Source: a virus. Taken from it: a DNA stretch of 25,766 bases. Position 1 is the stretch's first letter; the number at the start of each line of letters is the position of its first letter. The translations under genes and the position numbers were made by a program. Shown here piece by piece: positions 1 to 8,056 of the stretch. A model generated the notes under the pieces. The model ran no database searches and was not told the origin of the DNA. It saw nothing but the letters and a program-made list of their open reading frames with translations. The stretch spans positions 1 to 25,766 of the IMG/VR virus record IMGVR_UViG_3300021425_001670; one strand, written 5' to 3'.

Positions 1-918
1 GACAGACATATCGTCACCTTCCGCATCCTTCGCATAATACTTCTTAGGTTGCGTCCCCTTGACATCTTTACCAATCTCAGGGTCTTGAGGTGCTTTCTTC
101 TCTACGAGTTCTACTGCGTCCAACCATTTGCGGAGTTTCTTACCACCACATTCAACGATGACATAGTTCGCACCCAATACAGATACGATACCGACTTCAT
201 CGCTTTCTTTAACAACAACAGTGTCACCCAGTTCGAACAACTCACCAGACACATATGCCTCACGAGTGTCATCTTTCTTACCTAAGTCGATGTGACGTTT
301 GAATGAACGTTCCTCTTTCAGACCCATTCCCTTACGCACATCGTTGAATAGTTTGCGAGTGTCCTTGTCGGACATAGACTTTGGAATACCCTGTGCGAAT
401 GTCTGATAATCATTGTCACTGGCAGCCTGACGCATCTTGGTTGCAGACATACCCTCGACACCTTCTGCATCAGGGTCGCGTCTACCAGCAGAGACAACAT
501 TGATTGACTCAAAGTTATAGAACCCGTGACGTGCTTTCTTACCGTTGTATTTGTTCAACAGGACTTCAAAGGTTCTCACTTGGTCACCACCGACAACCAT
601 AGTGACTTTCTTATAACCCATGTCATACAGTTTGGTGGCAATGTCGATTGCGTTTCTTGCAGTCTTATCTACGATGATGTTACGACCATTCTTTGGGAAC
701 ATCTTGCGTAGGTGTTTGATTTTGTCTGAGTATGACAGGGGGTTTTTCTTTGGGTCTTGGGACTGCGACACATAAATCTTATAGTCTGCACCCTTAGACC
801 TCTTTACCAAAGCATCAATCAGTTTACCATGCCCAATCGTTGGCGGATTCATCCGACCAAACGTGAAGAAGACTTCGCGTTCTTCTTCAATCAAATAATC
901 ACTGAAATTTTTAATCAC
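1..918 (-). CDS. Cytidylyltransferase-like nucleotidyltransferase, 3' end beyond the window
   Basis: The frame is open for 306 codons from a GTG at 918 to base 1, so the C-terminus is outside the window. The N-terminus reads FTFGRMNPPTIGHGKLI, the (H/T)xGH nucleotide-binding signature of the cytidylyltransferase/NMNAT superfamily, and SATKMR further on matches the ISSTxIR motif. Such enzymes transfer a nucleotide to a phosphorylated small molecule; the substrate is not evident here. About 110 residues after the core have no recognised domain. GTG is chosen because the first in-frame ATG lies inside the GRMNPP motif. The gene overlaps the upstream basic-protein gene by 8 bp. A second, shorter member of the superfamily is at 7697-8056. 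Confidence 0.8.
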   Translation of the reverse strand, partial: MIKNFSDYLIEEEREVFFTFGRMNPPTIGHGKLIDALVKRSKGADYKIYVSQSQDPKKNPLSYSDKIKHLRKMFPKNGRNIIVDKTARNAIDIATKLYDMGYKKVTMVVGGDQVRTFEVLLNKYNGKKARHGFYNFESINVVSAGRRDPDAEGVEGMSATKMRQAASDNDYQTFAQGIPKSMSDKDTRKLFNDVRKGMGLKEERSFKRHIDLGKKDDTREAYVSGELFELGDTVVVKESDEVGIVSVLGANYVIVECGGKKLRKWLDAVELVEKKAPQDPEIGKDVKGTQPKKYYAKDAEGDDMSV

Positions 919-1396
919 TTTTTTGACCGCCCCGTTTTTTCGCAAGTTCTGCCTTACGAACTTTCGGCAGAATCTTTTTAGCAAGTTTATCAATCTTTGG
1001 TTTCAACTTATCTAGTCGTTTCTCAAGTCCCTGTCTACGAGCCATTGATAGTTCACCTTTATCAATACCCTTTGTCATTTTCTTGAGGAATGTGTTTCTT
1101 GCTTGTTTCTGTGCGCGGGTTTTCAGCTTGTCTATAGACGCAACCTTACGAGCAGCACGCTTACGACCCAAGGCAATCTTTGACTTCATCTTTTTCATTT
1201 GACGGGATTTTGCGAGACGCTGTTGGACAGTCAGTGCTTCTGACTTTGGATTCGGGGGATTCGTTGATGCATATTCCGCATCAGTTCCCGCACCGATATC
1301 GCGCTTTCTTTTCTTCGCATTGGTTGCTTGGAACTCATCACCCGTTTGGGTGTAGTCCACATTCAGAAATGTTTTCAGGCCCATTGGTTTAGCCAT
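911..1396 (-). CDS. Conserved lysine/arginine-rich phage protein
   Basis: A 161-residue protein of unknown function. It is extremely basic: from about residue 60 on it is a run of Lys/Arg-rich segments predicted to be helical (QQRLAKSRQMKKMKSKIALG and similar), with no membrane segment and no signal peptide. Strong positive charge suggests nucleic-acid binding or packaging into the virion, but that is inference. The ATG at 1396 has a good ribosome site (GAGGTAAGAC), which overlaps the end of the preceding gene, so the two are translationally linked. From memory, similar proteins occur in T4-like cyanophages beside the KxDG protein upstream; I cannot check this here. Confidence 0.75.
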   Translation of the reverse strand: MAKPMGLKTFLNVDYTQTGDEFQATNAKKRKRDIGAGTDAEYASTNPPNPKSEALTVQQRLAKSRQMKKMKSKIALGRKRAARKVASIDKLKTRAQKQARNTFLKKMTKGIDKGELSMARRQGLEKRLDKLKPKIDKLAKKILPKVRKAELAKKRGGQKSD

Positions 1397-1399
1397 GTC

Positions 1400-2611
1400 T
1401 TACCTCTTCGGTTTTTCCCATCCCTTCAGTATGTCAGGACTGAAGTTATTATACGAAAATTCAAGGCGGTCAACCAACTTGACCGCATCACCACCTAATT
1501 TATCAATAGCGACAAAACCTTCTGCGCCTGTGCGAACCTTATAACCCTTCTTGGTTTGCACAAACGCATCATAGTTTGCAATACTATTAAGTTTATTTAT
1601 AAGTTTTAGTTTCGCAAATACAATATTTTTCTGTAAATCAAACATGTTTACAAGAGATTTTTTGTTTCGTGTCGAGAAAAACTTCATGATTTCATCCAAC
1701 TTCTGCTGTTGAACCATGCGGCCCTTCTCTGATTTGCGTTTCTCCATCTCTTTTACAAACTTATTGTCAATCCATTTGATGAGACCCGTGACATGTTTGT
1801 TACTATTCGGAATGACCTGACCCTCACGCACGAAGGTGTTATTGTATTGTTCAATCAATCGTGCGAGTTCTTGGTTTTTCTCCAGTTCACGCAAGGTCGA
1901 ACCCGCGATACTGTTGAAGAGTTTACCAGCCGTTGACAGATACTTGGTCACCTCGGCAGTCTCTTTCTTGTCCATTGTCGCACCACCGACATCACGCAAC
2001 ATCGCGTCTGCGGAGTATACATTCTTGGACTGTTTGAACTTCGATACATCGACACCGTAGGATGCCTTCATCGATTCGAAGTCTTTACCAGTGTATGTCG
2101 TGTGCCAGACGATTCCGATTTGCGCTTTGCGAACTGCTTCTGCCTGTTCGTATGGGACTGCGTATATGATTGTATTGGGGTGGAAGGTTGTATACTTCTG
2201 ACCGTCAATCGTTTCATTCTTTAGGTCTCCTTTTGAGAACAAGAAGTCACCCTGAACGACACCCTTGATACCAAGTTCAGGAAGATAACGAAGCGCAGCC
2301 TTCATCTTGTCTGCGAGGTCACCTGACATATCTGCGTCAATCTCTGCGGCAGACTTATAGATTTTAGGATTCTTTGCAAAGATACCTTTCTTCGCAACAA
2401 AGAAGTTTCCGTCCGATGGGTCTTGTCCTGCGAAGATTGCAGGCGCACCGTCCCACTTTACAGATAGTTTACTCTTAGACTCACCCGCAAGCATGTCACG
2501 GAGTTCACGCAACGCATTGATTGCCTGACGAGTTCCGTTCACACCACCATAGAGAACCTTGTCCTCGATATGAGTCATGTGAGTATTCTTTTGTTCTATC
2601 AGTGTAAGCAT
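1400..2611 (-). CDS. Putative ligase-like nucleotidyltransferase (KxDG protein)
   Basis: 403 residues. Residues 49-60 read LSVKWDGAPAIF; K52-x-D54-G55 matches motif I (KxDG) of ATP-dependent DNA/RNA ligases and capping enzymes, where the lysine takes the AMP. Other pieces in family-like order are FVAKKG (71-76), GVVQGDFLF (117-125, position of motif IIIa), AEGFVAI (363-369, resembling motif IV EGxVxK) and AVKLV (376-380, resembling motif V). The spacing between IIIa and IV, about 240 residues, is far longer than in classical ligases, so a helical insertion or a non-ligase function is possible. No OB-fold domain is evident. The start overlaps the upstream stop as TAATG. Function is inferred; I recall uncharacterised relatives in marine T4-like phages. 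Confidence 0.7.
   Translation of the reverse strand: MLTLIEQKNTHMTHIEDKVLYGGVNGTRQAINALRELRDMLAGESKSKLSVKWDGAPAIFAGQDPSDGNFFVAKKGIFAKNPKIYKSAAEIDADMSGDLADKMKAALRYLPELGIKGVVQGDFLFSKGDLKNETIDGQKYTTFHPNTIIYAVPYEQAEAVRKAQIGIVWHTTYTGKDFESMKASYGVDVSKFKQSKNVYSADAMLRDVGGATMDKKETAEVTKYLSTAGKLFNSIAGSTLRELEKNQELARLIEQYNNTFVREGQVIPNSNKHVTGLIKWIDNKFVKEMEKRKSEKGRMVQQQKLDEIMKFFSTRNKKSLVNMFDLQKNIVFAKLKLINKLNSIANYDAFVQTKKGYKVRTGAEGFVAIDKLGGDAVKLVDRLEFSYNNFSPDILKGWEKPKR
1594..1601 (-). promoter_or_regulatory. T4-type late promoter box inside a gene (weak candidate)
   Basis: An exact TATAAATA on the minus strand inside the KxDG gene, about 200 bp upstream of the basic-protein start at 1396. It lies in a locally AT-rich stretch and spells ordinary codons (I-N-K), so chance is quite possible. 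It is listed because every exact match seen in the window is on the coding strand. Confidence 0.25.
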
Positions 2612-3903
2612 TACATTACCTTCAAATGAACTGCGGATGATTTAGTTTGTGACTTTGCGATACGAACCAGATATTCTAAAACCTGTTCTTCTCTACCTTC
2701 AATCGCTGTAAATAGTTCAACTACCATATACTTAGACATCAACCAATCGACATTTTTCTTTTCGAGTTTTGCGAGAAAGACTTCCTTACTATCTCTCTCA
2801 TCGGTCATCGAATAGTTTTTCCAGAACTGGTCAAAGAACCTAGCAGGGTCTTTCTTGTAGATTTGTTCTAATACCTTCTTAGGCGTTAGTTCTCGACCAA
2901 CCGCATCCTTCATCGCATCACTGATACCACCAAAGGATACCTTACCCTGTTTTGCTTTGTTACCGATAATCTCACATTGGAATGTCGGGAAGGTTCTGAA
3001 CTGAAGTTGGAAGTTGCCTGACCCAAACAGATAACCATCTTTAGCGTTATAAAAATCTCTTTTACCGTAAGTCTTTTTGGTGAACTTGGGTGCTTTGAAT
3101 GGTCTACCTTTATTGACCTGAACGAGTTTGGGTTTTTTACCAATCTTCTTGAGTGAGACACCTATGATATCACGAGCAGTATATGCCTTGAGTAGTTCGT
3201 TATTGAGTTCAGCGATACTCTTCGCATCAAGAATACGATACTTATTCTCTGCGCCTCTTGCGACTGCCCAAATATCTGCGGGAGACCACTTGTTGATATT
3301 CTTGAATAACTTCTCTTGTCGATTGAGTTCTTTCCATTTATTCTCAAGAGCTCCGACCCAAGTTGAACCACGATGCCATGTATAATCTTTATTCAAGACT
3401 TTCTTCAGAAGTCTCGCACCATTGATAGATGACGCAATCCACTGGTCATCAGAGAGAAGGATTTCTGATTCCTTTGCATCAACATGTGTCTTACGGAATG
3501 CTGCTCTAAGGTCATCAGGAGAGAACTTGGTGTTTGGATTGTCCCAGATTGCTTGTGCGTATACACATTGTGCGGATTCGGTTGCACGGGTGTTGTCTGA
3601 ACCACCACCAGAACCACGTCCACCGCCACCGAACTCTGCGTTCTTCTTTAGTTTACCGAATGCAAACTCTTCCCCGTCAAGAGTCTTGAGGGGTTTTGCA
3701 CCCAGACCTTTGGAGTTACCTGTGCGGATTGCTTTTTCGATTGCGGAGTCATACTGAATGACAACTTTGTCACCGTTGACAAGTTCAAATGGTTCACCAG
3801 ATTTCAGTTTTTGAATAAAAAGGTCAGCACGATACCCACGGTCAGGGCGTGTGATTTCCCCAAATGTCAACGAACTTTCATTGAGTTGATTAAACTGAAG
3901 CAT
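2611..3903 (-). CDS. Conserved phage protein of unknown function (about 430 residues)
   Basis: Not recognised as a named family. It starts MLQFNQLNES; a Gly/Ser-rich linker (GGGGRGSGGG) lies near residues 93-102 and separates a small N-terminal segment from a mixed basic C-terminal region. There is no signal peptide and no membrane helix. A longer reading from 3975 exists, but the late promoter box at 3936-3943 would place the transcript start near 3930, downstream of that codon, so the ATG at 3903 is preferred. An early-type promoter at 3990-4018 would also serve it. It overlaps the KxDG gene by one base (TAATG), and the four leftmost genes form one unit. Late control would fit a virion or assembly role, but this is inference. 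Confidence 0.75.
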   Translation of the reverse strand: MLQFNQLNESSLTFGEITRPDRGYRADLFIQKLKSGEPFELVNGDKVVIQYDSAIEKAIRTGNSKGLGAKPLKTLDGEEFAFGKLKKNAEFGGGGRGSGGGSDNTRATESAQCVYAQAIWDNPNTKFSPDDLRAAFRKTHVDAKESEILLSDDQWIASSINGARLLKKVLNKDYTWHRGSTWVGALENKWKELNRQEKLFKNINKWSPADIWAVARGAENKYRILDAKSIAELNNELLKAYTARDIIGVSLKKIGKKPKLVQVNKGRPFKAPKFTKKTYGKRDFYNAKDGYLFGSGNFQLQFRTFPTFQCEIIGNKAKQGKVSFGGISDAMKDAVGRELTPKKVLEQIYKKDPARFFDQFWKNYSMTDERDSKEVFLAKLEKKNVDWLMSKYMVVELFTAIEGREEQVLEYLVRIAKSQTKSSAVHLKVM

Positions 3904-3935
3904 CGATTTCCCATTTATACGAATAGTATTACTTC

Positions 3936-3943
3936 TATTTATA
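3936..3943 (-). promoter_or_regulatory. T4-type late promoter (TATAAATA)
   Basis: An exact TATAAATA, the -10-like box used by the T4 late sigma factor gp55, preceded by CT. The predicted transcript start is near 3930, giving a leader of about 27 nt before the ATG at 3903. It would drive the four-gene unit 3903 to 1. Confidence 0.7.
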
Positions 3944-3949
3944 AGATTT

Positions 3950-4606
3950 TTAACACCAACCATTGGCGTAATCATCTTGATATATTACTTTTATATCAGA
4001 AATCGATTTAGATGTCAAGTCAGAAATTTTCCATTTTGATTTATGTTTAGATACTGTCGCGTAGATTTCTGGTAGGTCTATTTCCAGAATGTCTTCCATC
4101 AACGATTTACACTTATCAAAGTCGCGTATGTCAAATACATGGTCGTAGTAATGTATATTACCAGCACAAAAAGATTGTGAATATACCTCAGTCAGATTGA
4201 TACCGTATTTTTTATGTTCTTTAACGATGTCATTGATATCCCTTCCCGTCCATTTCAACGCACGAAATTCCTCATAGATATTTGCTTCTTTCTGTTGGAT
4301 AGCAAAGTTGATTGCGCTCAACCATCGTTCTACAGGGTCTCGTTTGATAACAAACTTTAATGCGTCATCGCGCCAGAGGTCACCGTTTCTCTCAACAAAC
4401 TCTCGGCGACCATGAAGTTCTGACTGACGGTGAGGAAAATATCCATGAGGATTGTTTGATGATGTTTCTCGATAAGGTAGACCATTGAGGTCAGACCACA
4501 TGACTTTCAATGTCGATGAACAGTTCTTCGGTATGATACGAAAGTCTATCTCGTCACCGAAATAGAGAACATTATACCTGTTATCAAAATAAGACCGCTG
4601 CGCCAC
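3950..4606 (-). CDS. Sulfotransferase family protein
   Basis: 218 residues when started at GTG 4606, which follows a good ribosome site (GAGGA, then ACAGA). The open frame runs further upstream, but that part is the alternative-frame shadow of the PD-(D/E)XK nuclease gene. IIPKNCSST (24-32) matches the 5'-phosphosulfate loop (PKxxST) and FVIKRDPVERWLSAIN (85-100) matches the 3'-phosphate loop (RDPxxRxxS) of PAPS-dependent sulfotransferases of the membrane-associated type. No membrane anchor is visible, so this would be a soluble cytoplasmic enzyme moving sulfate from PAPS onto an unknown acceptor, perhaps a glycan. It overlaps the nuclease stop by 23 bp. An early-type promoter for the next gene sits inside its 3' end. 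Confidence 0.8.
   Translation of the reverse strand: MAQRSYFDNRYNVLYFGDEIDFRIIPKNCSSTLKVMWSDLNGLPYRETSSNNPHGYFPHRQSELHGRREFVERNGDLWRDDALKFVIKRDPVERWLSAINFAIQQKEANIYEEFRALKWTGRDINDIVKEHKKYGINLTEVYSQSFCAGNIHYYDHVFDIRDFDKCKSLMEDILEIDLPEIYATVSKHKSKWKISDLTSKSISDIKVIYQDDYANGWC
3990..4018 (-). promoter_or_regulatory. Sigma70-like promoter, extended -10 (upstream of the 430-residue protein)
   Basis: -35 TTGACA (4013-4018), 17-bp spacer, TGA followed by -10 TATAAA (3990-3995). It lies in the 3' end of the sulfotransferase gene and has the same layout as seven other sites in the window. Predicted transcript start is near 3983. Together with the late box at 3936 it gives the downstream unit two temporally different promoters. 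Confidence 0.7.
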
Positions 4607-5264
4607 TCTGTTCCTCATTATATTTTTCGATAGTATCGCGCAATGAGTTAATCCAGTTGTCGCGATGTTCGACAAAGATTTGAGGTTTGTCCTCACCGTC
4701 AACAGAGATGAGTGTGACCAGTTGGGTGATAGGTTGTCCTGTGCGTTCTTCCCACATGACTGCATACGCAGCTTCCTGCATAAAGTAGTTATTAATCCAT
4801 TCTTTCTTCTTTTTCTTACGACTGGTTTTGAAGTCGATGATGGATAGTTTTCCATCGAATTCGGCAACACAGTCTACGCGACCAGCAACGCCTAAGTGAG
4901 TTGAGTAGAGAGGTGCTTCCTGTGCGTAGACTGTGCCGATAAAACCATCGAGAATTGGTTTCATAATAAGAAACGACTCAATCACATCAGGGGTATACCC
5001 ATCCTGATAACCTTCGTCATTGTCAATATACTTCTCGATGATTTCATGAACTCTTGTCCCCCGTGTTGATGCACGGTGGGAGATACGATTTGCTTCTTCC
5101 TCACCAACCTTTTTACGCCATGCGGCGATACTCGCCCGCGAAAGAATAGACAGGACAGTAGTAATAGACGGAAGGTCAATCCCTTCGGGGGTCTTATACT
5201 TACGACCCTTCTCCGTGGTGACGGTTTGCATCTCATTGAGTTGGGTTGGTTGATGATTAAACAT
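4584..5264 (-). CDS. PD-(D/E)XK exonuclease (RecB/Cas4-like)
   Basis: 226 residues. The core is GVAGRVD (125-131), then IIDFKTS (142-148) and QEAAYA (163-168), giving D131, D144-x-K146 and Q163: the metal-binding Asp pair, catalytic Lys and motif-IV Gln of RecB-like nucleases. TPEGIDLPSITTVLS near residue 25 is typical of the phage members of this family. The likely role is DNA exonuclease in recombination, repair or host DNA degradation, alongside uvsX. A run of lysines (149-154) follows the catalytic Lys and may contact DNA. ATG at 5264 overlaps the upstream stop by 8 bp. Confidence 0.85.
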   Translation of the reverse strand: MFNHQPTQLNEMQTVTTEKGRKYKTPEGIDLPSITTVLSILSRASIAAWRKKVGEEEANRISHRASTRGTRVHEIIEKYIDNDEGYQDGYTPDVIESFLIMKPILDGFIGTVYAQEAPLYSTHLGVAGRVDCVAEFDGKLSIIDFKTSRKKKKKEWINNYFMQEAAYAVMWEERTGQPITQLVTLISVDGEDKPQIFVEHRDNWINSLRDTIEKYNEEQSGAAVLF

Positions 5265-5850
5265 TTCGTATCTTTTCCATTTTCTTTCGTGCTGCTTTCC
5301 ACTGAGTATAGGTCAATGGTTTACGAGCAACACCACACGCGAGTTTTCTTTTGGCGAACTCTTCCTTGAGTATCTTCTTGGCATCTGCACCGATGAATGC
5401 ACCGACCAGTTCTAACAACGCACGGCGGAAAGAACGACCATGATGCATGTGACCCAGACAATGTGCCAACTCATGCAACAGAGTGTATTCGTCCAACCCT
5501 GCTTTACTATCTAGGACTACTGCCCAACCGTCAGTCCAACCAGCCATACCACGACCCGTGTTGCGTTCTTTGAGAACAACTGCGGGTTGCTTCATGAGGT
5601 CACGGTCTGTGCGACTTTCTAGTTTCCAAACCTTCTGCCACTTCTTGGTCTTGTAGATTTGTTTCGCCCGTTTCTGTGCTTCTTCGATAGTCTTGAAGTC
5701 TTTGACTTTGTATCGTCTCTGGAAAGCAAACTCTGCCTGATAGGTCTTGGACTTTTCGGAGTCACGCCGACCAGCAGCCCCACGATTCTGTTTGTGACTA
5801 TGCTTTCGAACATATTCACCATACAACATTTTGAGTGCATCTACTTCCAT
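5257..5850 (-). CDS. Putative zinc metallopeptidase-fold protein (HELAH)
   Basis: 197 residues. LLHELAHCLGHMHHGRSFRRALLELVG carries the HExxH zinc signature at 126-130 and a downstream HGRSF (137-141) that could give the third zinc ligand, as in SprT-like and related small metallohydrolases. The N-terminal 80 residues are basic and Lys/Gln-rich, suggesting nucleic-acid or protein binding. No secretion signal, so it should act in the cytoplasm. A role in cleaving DNA-protein crosslinks (SprT-like) or in shutting off host proteins is possible but unproven. It overlaps both neighbours by a few bases and directly follows a second, unrelated-looking HExxH gene. Confidence 0.7.
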   Translation of the reverse strand: MEVDALKMLYGEYVRKHSHKQNRGAAGRRDSEKSKTYQAEFAFQRRYKVKDFKTIEEAQKRAKQIYKTKKWQKVWKLESRTDRDLMKQPAVVLKERNTGRGMAGWTDGWAVVLDSKAGLDEYTLLHELAHCLGHMHHGRSFRRALLELVGAFIGADAKKILKEEFAKRKLACGVARKPLTYTQWKAARKKMEKIRNV

Positions 5851-6287
5851 TGTGCCAACATGTCCTTTGCTTCTTGTGCTACTTGTGCTTCACGAGCATA
5901 TGCATCGATTTCCCACGGTTGGTCATCATACTTTGTATTCGTATGATACTCACCATCCCACTCAGCGACTTTGACCAGACAGTCATCGACAATCTGAATG
6001 CCGTGGTCATTCAACCGACCACTCGCAATCTGTTGAGCGTGAATCATCTCATGGGCGATATTGACTTTGATGGTTTCGATATCGAGTGCCTCACCTTGAA
6101 CATGCGTAGCAATCTCGATATCGATATCATCGGCATCACCGTAACAATAACCACCAGCGTCACCATCACACTTCTTCATCAAGTCAATGCGAAGGTCACC
6201 CTCATACTTGTCTAGGTCGAGGACTGCCGCAACTGCGCTGATGTAATCTTGAACATCGTATCCATTGTCTTCTAAGTAAATATTCAT
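5841..6287 (-). CDS. Small acidic protein with HExxH motif
   Basis: 148 residues from ATG 6287, which has a ribosome site (GAGAGG, then TTGTT). NIAHEMIHAQQ (76-86) has the HExxH motif at 79-83. A Gly/Asp/Cys-rich patch (KKCDGDAGGYCYGDADD, 39-55) precedes it and could bind metal. The C-terminal third is acidic and contains DAYAREAQVAQEA. No export signal. It is the first gene after a strong sigma70-like promoter, so expression in early or middle infection is likely. Proteolytic activity is inferred only from the motif; the substrate is unknown. Confidence 0.7.
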   Translation of the reverse strand: MNIYLEDNGYDVQDYISAVAAVLDLDKYEGDLRIDLMKKCDGDAGGYCYGDADDIDIEIATHVQGEALDIETIKVNIAHEMIHAQQIASGRLNDHGIQIVDDCLVKVAEWDGEYHTNTKYDDQPWEIDAYAREAQVAQEAKDMLAQWK

Positions 6288-6314
6288 AACAACCTCTCTT
6301 CTCACTATACCTTT

Positions 6315-6343
6315 ATAGTATCAGCTCGGGCAAAAATTGTCAA
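6315..6343 (-). promoter_or_regulatory. Sigma70-like promoter, extended -10 (upstream of the HEMIH gene)
   Basis: -35 TTGACA (6338-6343), 17-bp spacer, TGA then -10 TACTAT (6315-6320). It lies in the 67-bp gap between the peroxiredoxin stop and the HEMIH gene, giving a leader of roughly 20 nt before ATG 6287. One of the eight matched promoters. Confidence 0.8.
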
Positions 6344-6372
6344 GAACTTTCTTTCACAACAATATCAATGAC

Positions 6373-6942
6373 TTAGACAGGGGCAACTGCGGGTTCTAGA
6401 ATGTTTAGGACTCTCAGGACATTCTGCGGCGATGAAACACCGTATGGGTCTTCACCATGATTGTCCTCAAAGCCTGGCTCTGGCAGGAACTCTTCGACCA
6501 CACCATCTTTGACAATCATCGCATAACGCCATGAGCGATATCCAAAACCAAGATTTGCTTTGTCAACCAACATGCCCATCTTGCGAGTGAACTCACCTGA
6601 ACCATCTGGAACAACTTTTACATGTTTGAGGTTCTGGTCTTTCGCCCAACAGTTCATCACGAAACTATCGTTGACTGAGATACAGTAAATATCATCGATA
6701 CCATACTCTGCGAACTTACCTTCATCAGCAAGTTTCTCAAAGTCTGGCAACTGATATGTCGAACATGTTGGAGTAAATGCGCCTGGCAGTGAGAACACTA
6801 CCACACGTTTTTTCAAATCACTACTACCAAACAGAAACGAGCTACTTACTTGTCGCCATTCAAATGGGTTGTCCCCACCCAGTTCATCATTACGAACACG
6901 GGTTGGGAATGTTACTTGAGGTAATACTACACCTTTATTCAT
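6373..6942 (-). CDS. Peroxiredoxin (AhpC/TSA, Prx5-like)
   Basis: 189 residues. VVVFSLPGAFTPTCS (47-61) is the peroxidatic-Cys motif of the Prx5 subfamily (PGAFTPxCS), with the active Cys at 60; ISVND and a later GYRSWRYAMIV strand also fit. The enzyme reduces hydrogen and organic peroxides using thiol partners in the cytoplasm. Length matches a one-domain Prx5 without a fused glutaredoxin. A phage-borne copy probably protects the infected cell or the phage enzymes from oxidative damage; it sits among genes for Fe(II)-dependent oxygenases, which are peroxide-sensitive. The start overlaps the small gene upstream (ATGA). Confidence 0.92.
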   Translation of the reverse strand: MNKGVVLPQVTFPTRVRNDELGGDNPFEWRQVSSSFLFGSSDLKKRVVVFSLPGAFTPTCSTYQLPDFEKLADEGKFAEYGIDDIYCISVNDSFVMNCWAKDQNLKHVKVVPDGSGEFTRKMGMLVDKANLGFGYRSWRYAMIVKDGVVEEFLPEPGFEDNHGEDPYGVSSPQNVLRVLNILEPAVAPV

Positions 6943-7094
6943 CCGTCAAACCTTTCACTGTTTAACATTGCTTCAATATATTCGTCCTCATCATTAGTAA
7001 TCCAATGAGGACGAGCTTCTTCACCGACTGATTCTTCATAGTCGATATCTTGGGTAGAGAAAACTCTACCAATCCAGTTAAGTAATCTAATCAT
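6939..7094 (-). CDS. Small conserved-looking phage protein, 51 residues
   Basis: An uninterrupted 51-codon frame fills the gap between the hydroxylase-like gene and peroxiredoxin. It starts MIRLLNWIGRVF (an amphipathic N-terminal helix) and continues acidic (DYEES, NDEDEYIEAML). Its ATG at 7094 overlaps the upstream stop by 8 bp and its stop overlaps the peroxiredoxin start as ATGA, the junction style used by real genes throughout this window. No function is known to me. Confidence 0.75.
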   Translation of the reverse strand: MIRLLNWIGRVFSTQDIDYEESVGEEARPHWITNDEDEYIEAMLNSERFDG

Positions 7095-7713
7095 CTAACT
7101 TCCAATCAATTACTATGTGAATACGTTCACAATCGGTAGGGTTCACTACCGAATGCTCTTTTGTATGGTCTATCATATAGACCTTACCTTTTTCCATATG
7201 TAACTCATCACCATTATTACTCAGTGTAATATCTGGATGTGTCACAACTGGTATATGTATACGTTTCTTATCGCCCGTTCTCTCATCACTGTGAGGGTCA
7301 ATCTTCGAATGAGGATTCATGAGATTAAACACGAACATCATAATCTGACCTTCACCTAAAGATTTCGACAATAACTCCTTGATATCATTAAAGAATTTTC
7401 TATCATAATACTTCTCATATAGATTACCCTTTGTAGGAACATCGGTTTCATAATCACCGTAGTTCATAAACTTTATGATATCTTCTACAGTCCATCCGCT
7501 GGCCAGTTCTTCGATAGTTTTGTGACTATCCTTTTCGAGGACAGGATACAAAACGGGTAATCGCTCAAGTTCTGAAAAAAACGGAATGTTCTTTTTACTG
7601 AACTTGGCAAACTCACCCATCCAGTCAGCGTCATCAATATCTGAGAAGAGGTCAACATAATGACTTACATCAACCTCTCCCAGAACCTTGATTGTTTTAA
7701 GATGCGAGACCAC
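7087..7713 (-). CDS. Aspartyl/asparaginyl beta-hydroxylase-like oxygenase
   Basis: 208 residues from GTG 7713, preceded by AAGGAAAGAAC as ribosome site; the longer reading from 7776 would overlap the upstream gene by 80 bp. The C-terminal half has IDPHSDERTG (H-x-D), then RIHIPVVTHPD, HMEKGKVYMIDHTKEHSVVN and a conserved ERIHIVID end, the cupin-fold pattern of the Asp/Asn beta-hydroxylase family, with two metal ligands from HSD and a distal His from HSVVN. Such enzymes use Fe(II), O2 and 2-oxoglutarate to hydroxylate proteins or small molecules; the substrate here is unknown. It is one of four putative oxygenases in the window. Confidence 0.75.
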   Translation of the reverse strand: MVSHLKTIKVLGEVDVSHYVDLFSDIDDADWMGEFAKFSKKNIPFFSELERLPVLYPVLEKDSHKTIEELASGWTVEDIIKFMNYGDYETDVPTKGNLYEKYYDRKFFNDIKELLSKSLGEGQIMMFVFNLMNPHSKIDPHSDERTGDKKRIHIPVVTHPDITLSNNGDELHMEKGKVYMIDHTKEHSVVNPTDCERIHIVIDWKLDD

Positions 7714-8056
7714 GTTCTTTCCTGATTTTGGTTGCAGAGATGTCTTCGATTTCTTTATCAAATGTCTCCTGTTCAATTGCGTATCCTACATCACGTCCAT
7801 AAGTAATGTTCACAATGTTAGGAACATAGATGATTTCGAAACAATTATAATCGAATCCTTCTTCTACAAGCGCCTTGTAGATTTCTTCTTTACGTTCTTC
7901 TTGGTCATACGGGTTCTTGTCAGTTCCGTCTGACTCTCGAAGTAAAATTGCTACTTGACCAGTTTTGGCAAGGCATCGCTTAAAAAGCTCTGTATGCCCT
8001 TTATGCCAGGGCTGAAATCTTCCAAGCATTTGCGTAGTTGGTTTAGTCCAATCCAT
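7697..8056 (-). CDS. Nucleotidyltransferase (cytidylyltransferase/NMNAT-like)
   Basis: 119 residues. MLGRFQPWHKGHTELF carries the HxGH motif (residues 18-21) and ISATKIRKE near the C-terminus is the ISSTxIR motif, so both halves of the active site are present. PNIVNITYGRDVGY between them resembles phage relatives. The gene overlaps the upstream kinase by 106 bp in the -1 frame. The protein begins MDWTKPTTQM, which is how the transferase half starts in kinase/nucleotidyltransferase fusion proteins as I remember them, so the two genes probably cooperate or are split remnants of one protein. The substrate cannot be told from sequence. Confidence 0.85.
   Translation of the reverse strand: MDWTKPTTQMLGRFQPWHKGHTELFKRCLAKTGQVAILLRESDGTDKNPYDQEERKEEIYKALVEEGFDYNCFEIIYVPNIVNITYGRDVGYAIEQETFDKEIEDISATKIRKERGLAS

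Noticed and set aside
4607-4870. N-terminal extension of the sulfotransferase frame.
   Set aside because: It is an out-of-frame reading of the PD-(D/E)XK nuclease gene; the GTG at 4606 has a good ribosome site.
7951-8056. Programmed -1 frameshift joining kinase and nucleotidyltransferase as an established fact.
   Set aside because: There is an A-rich site but no classical X-XXY-YYZ heptamer and no obvious stimulatory structure; kept only as a possibility in the findings.
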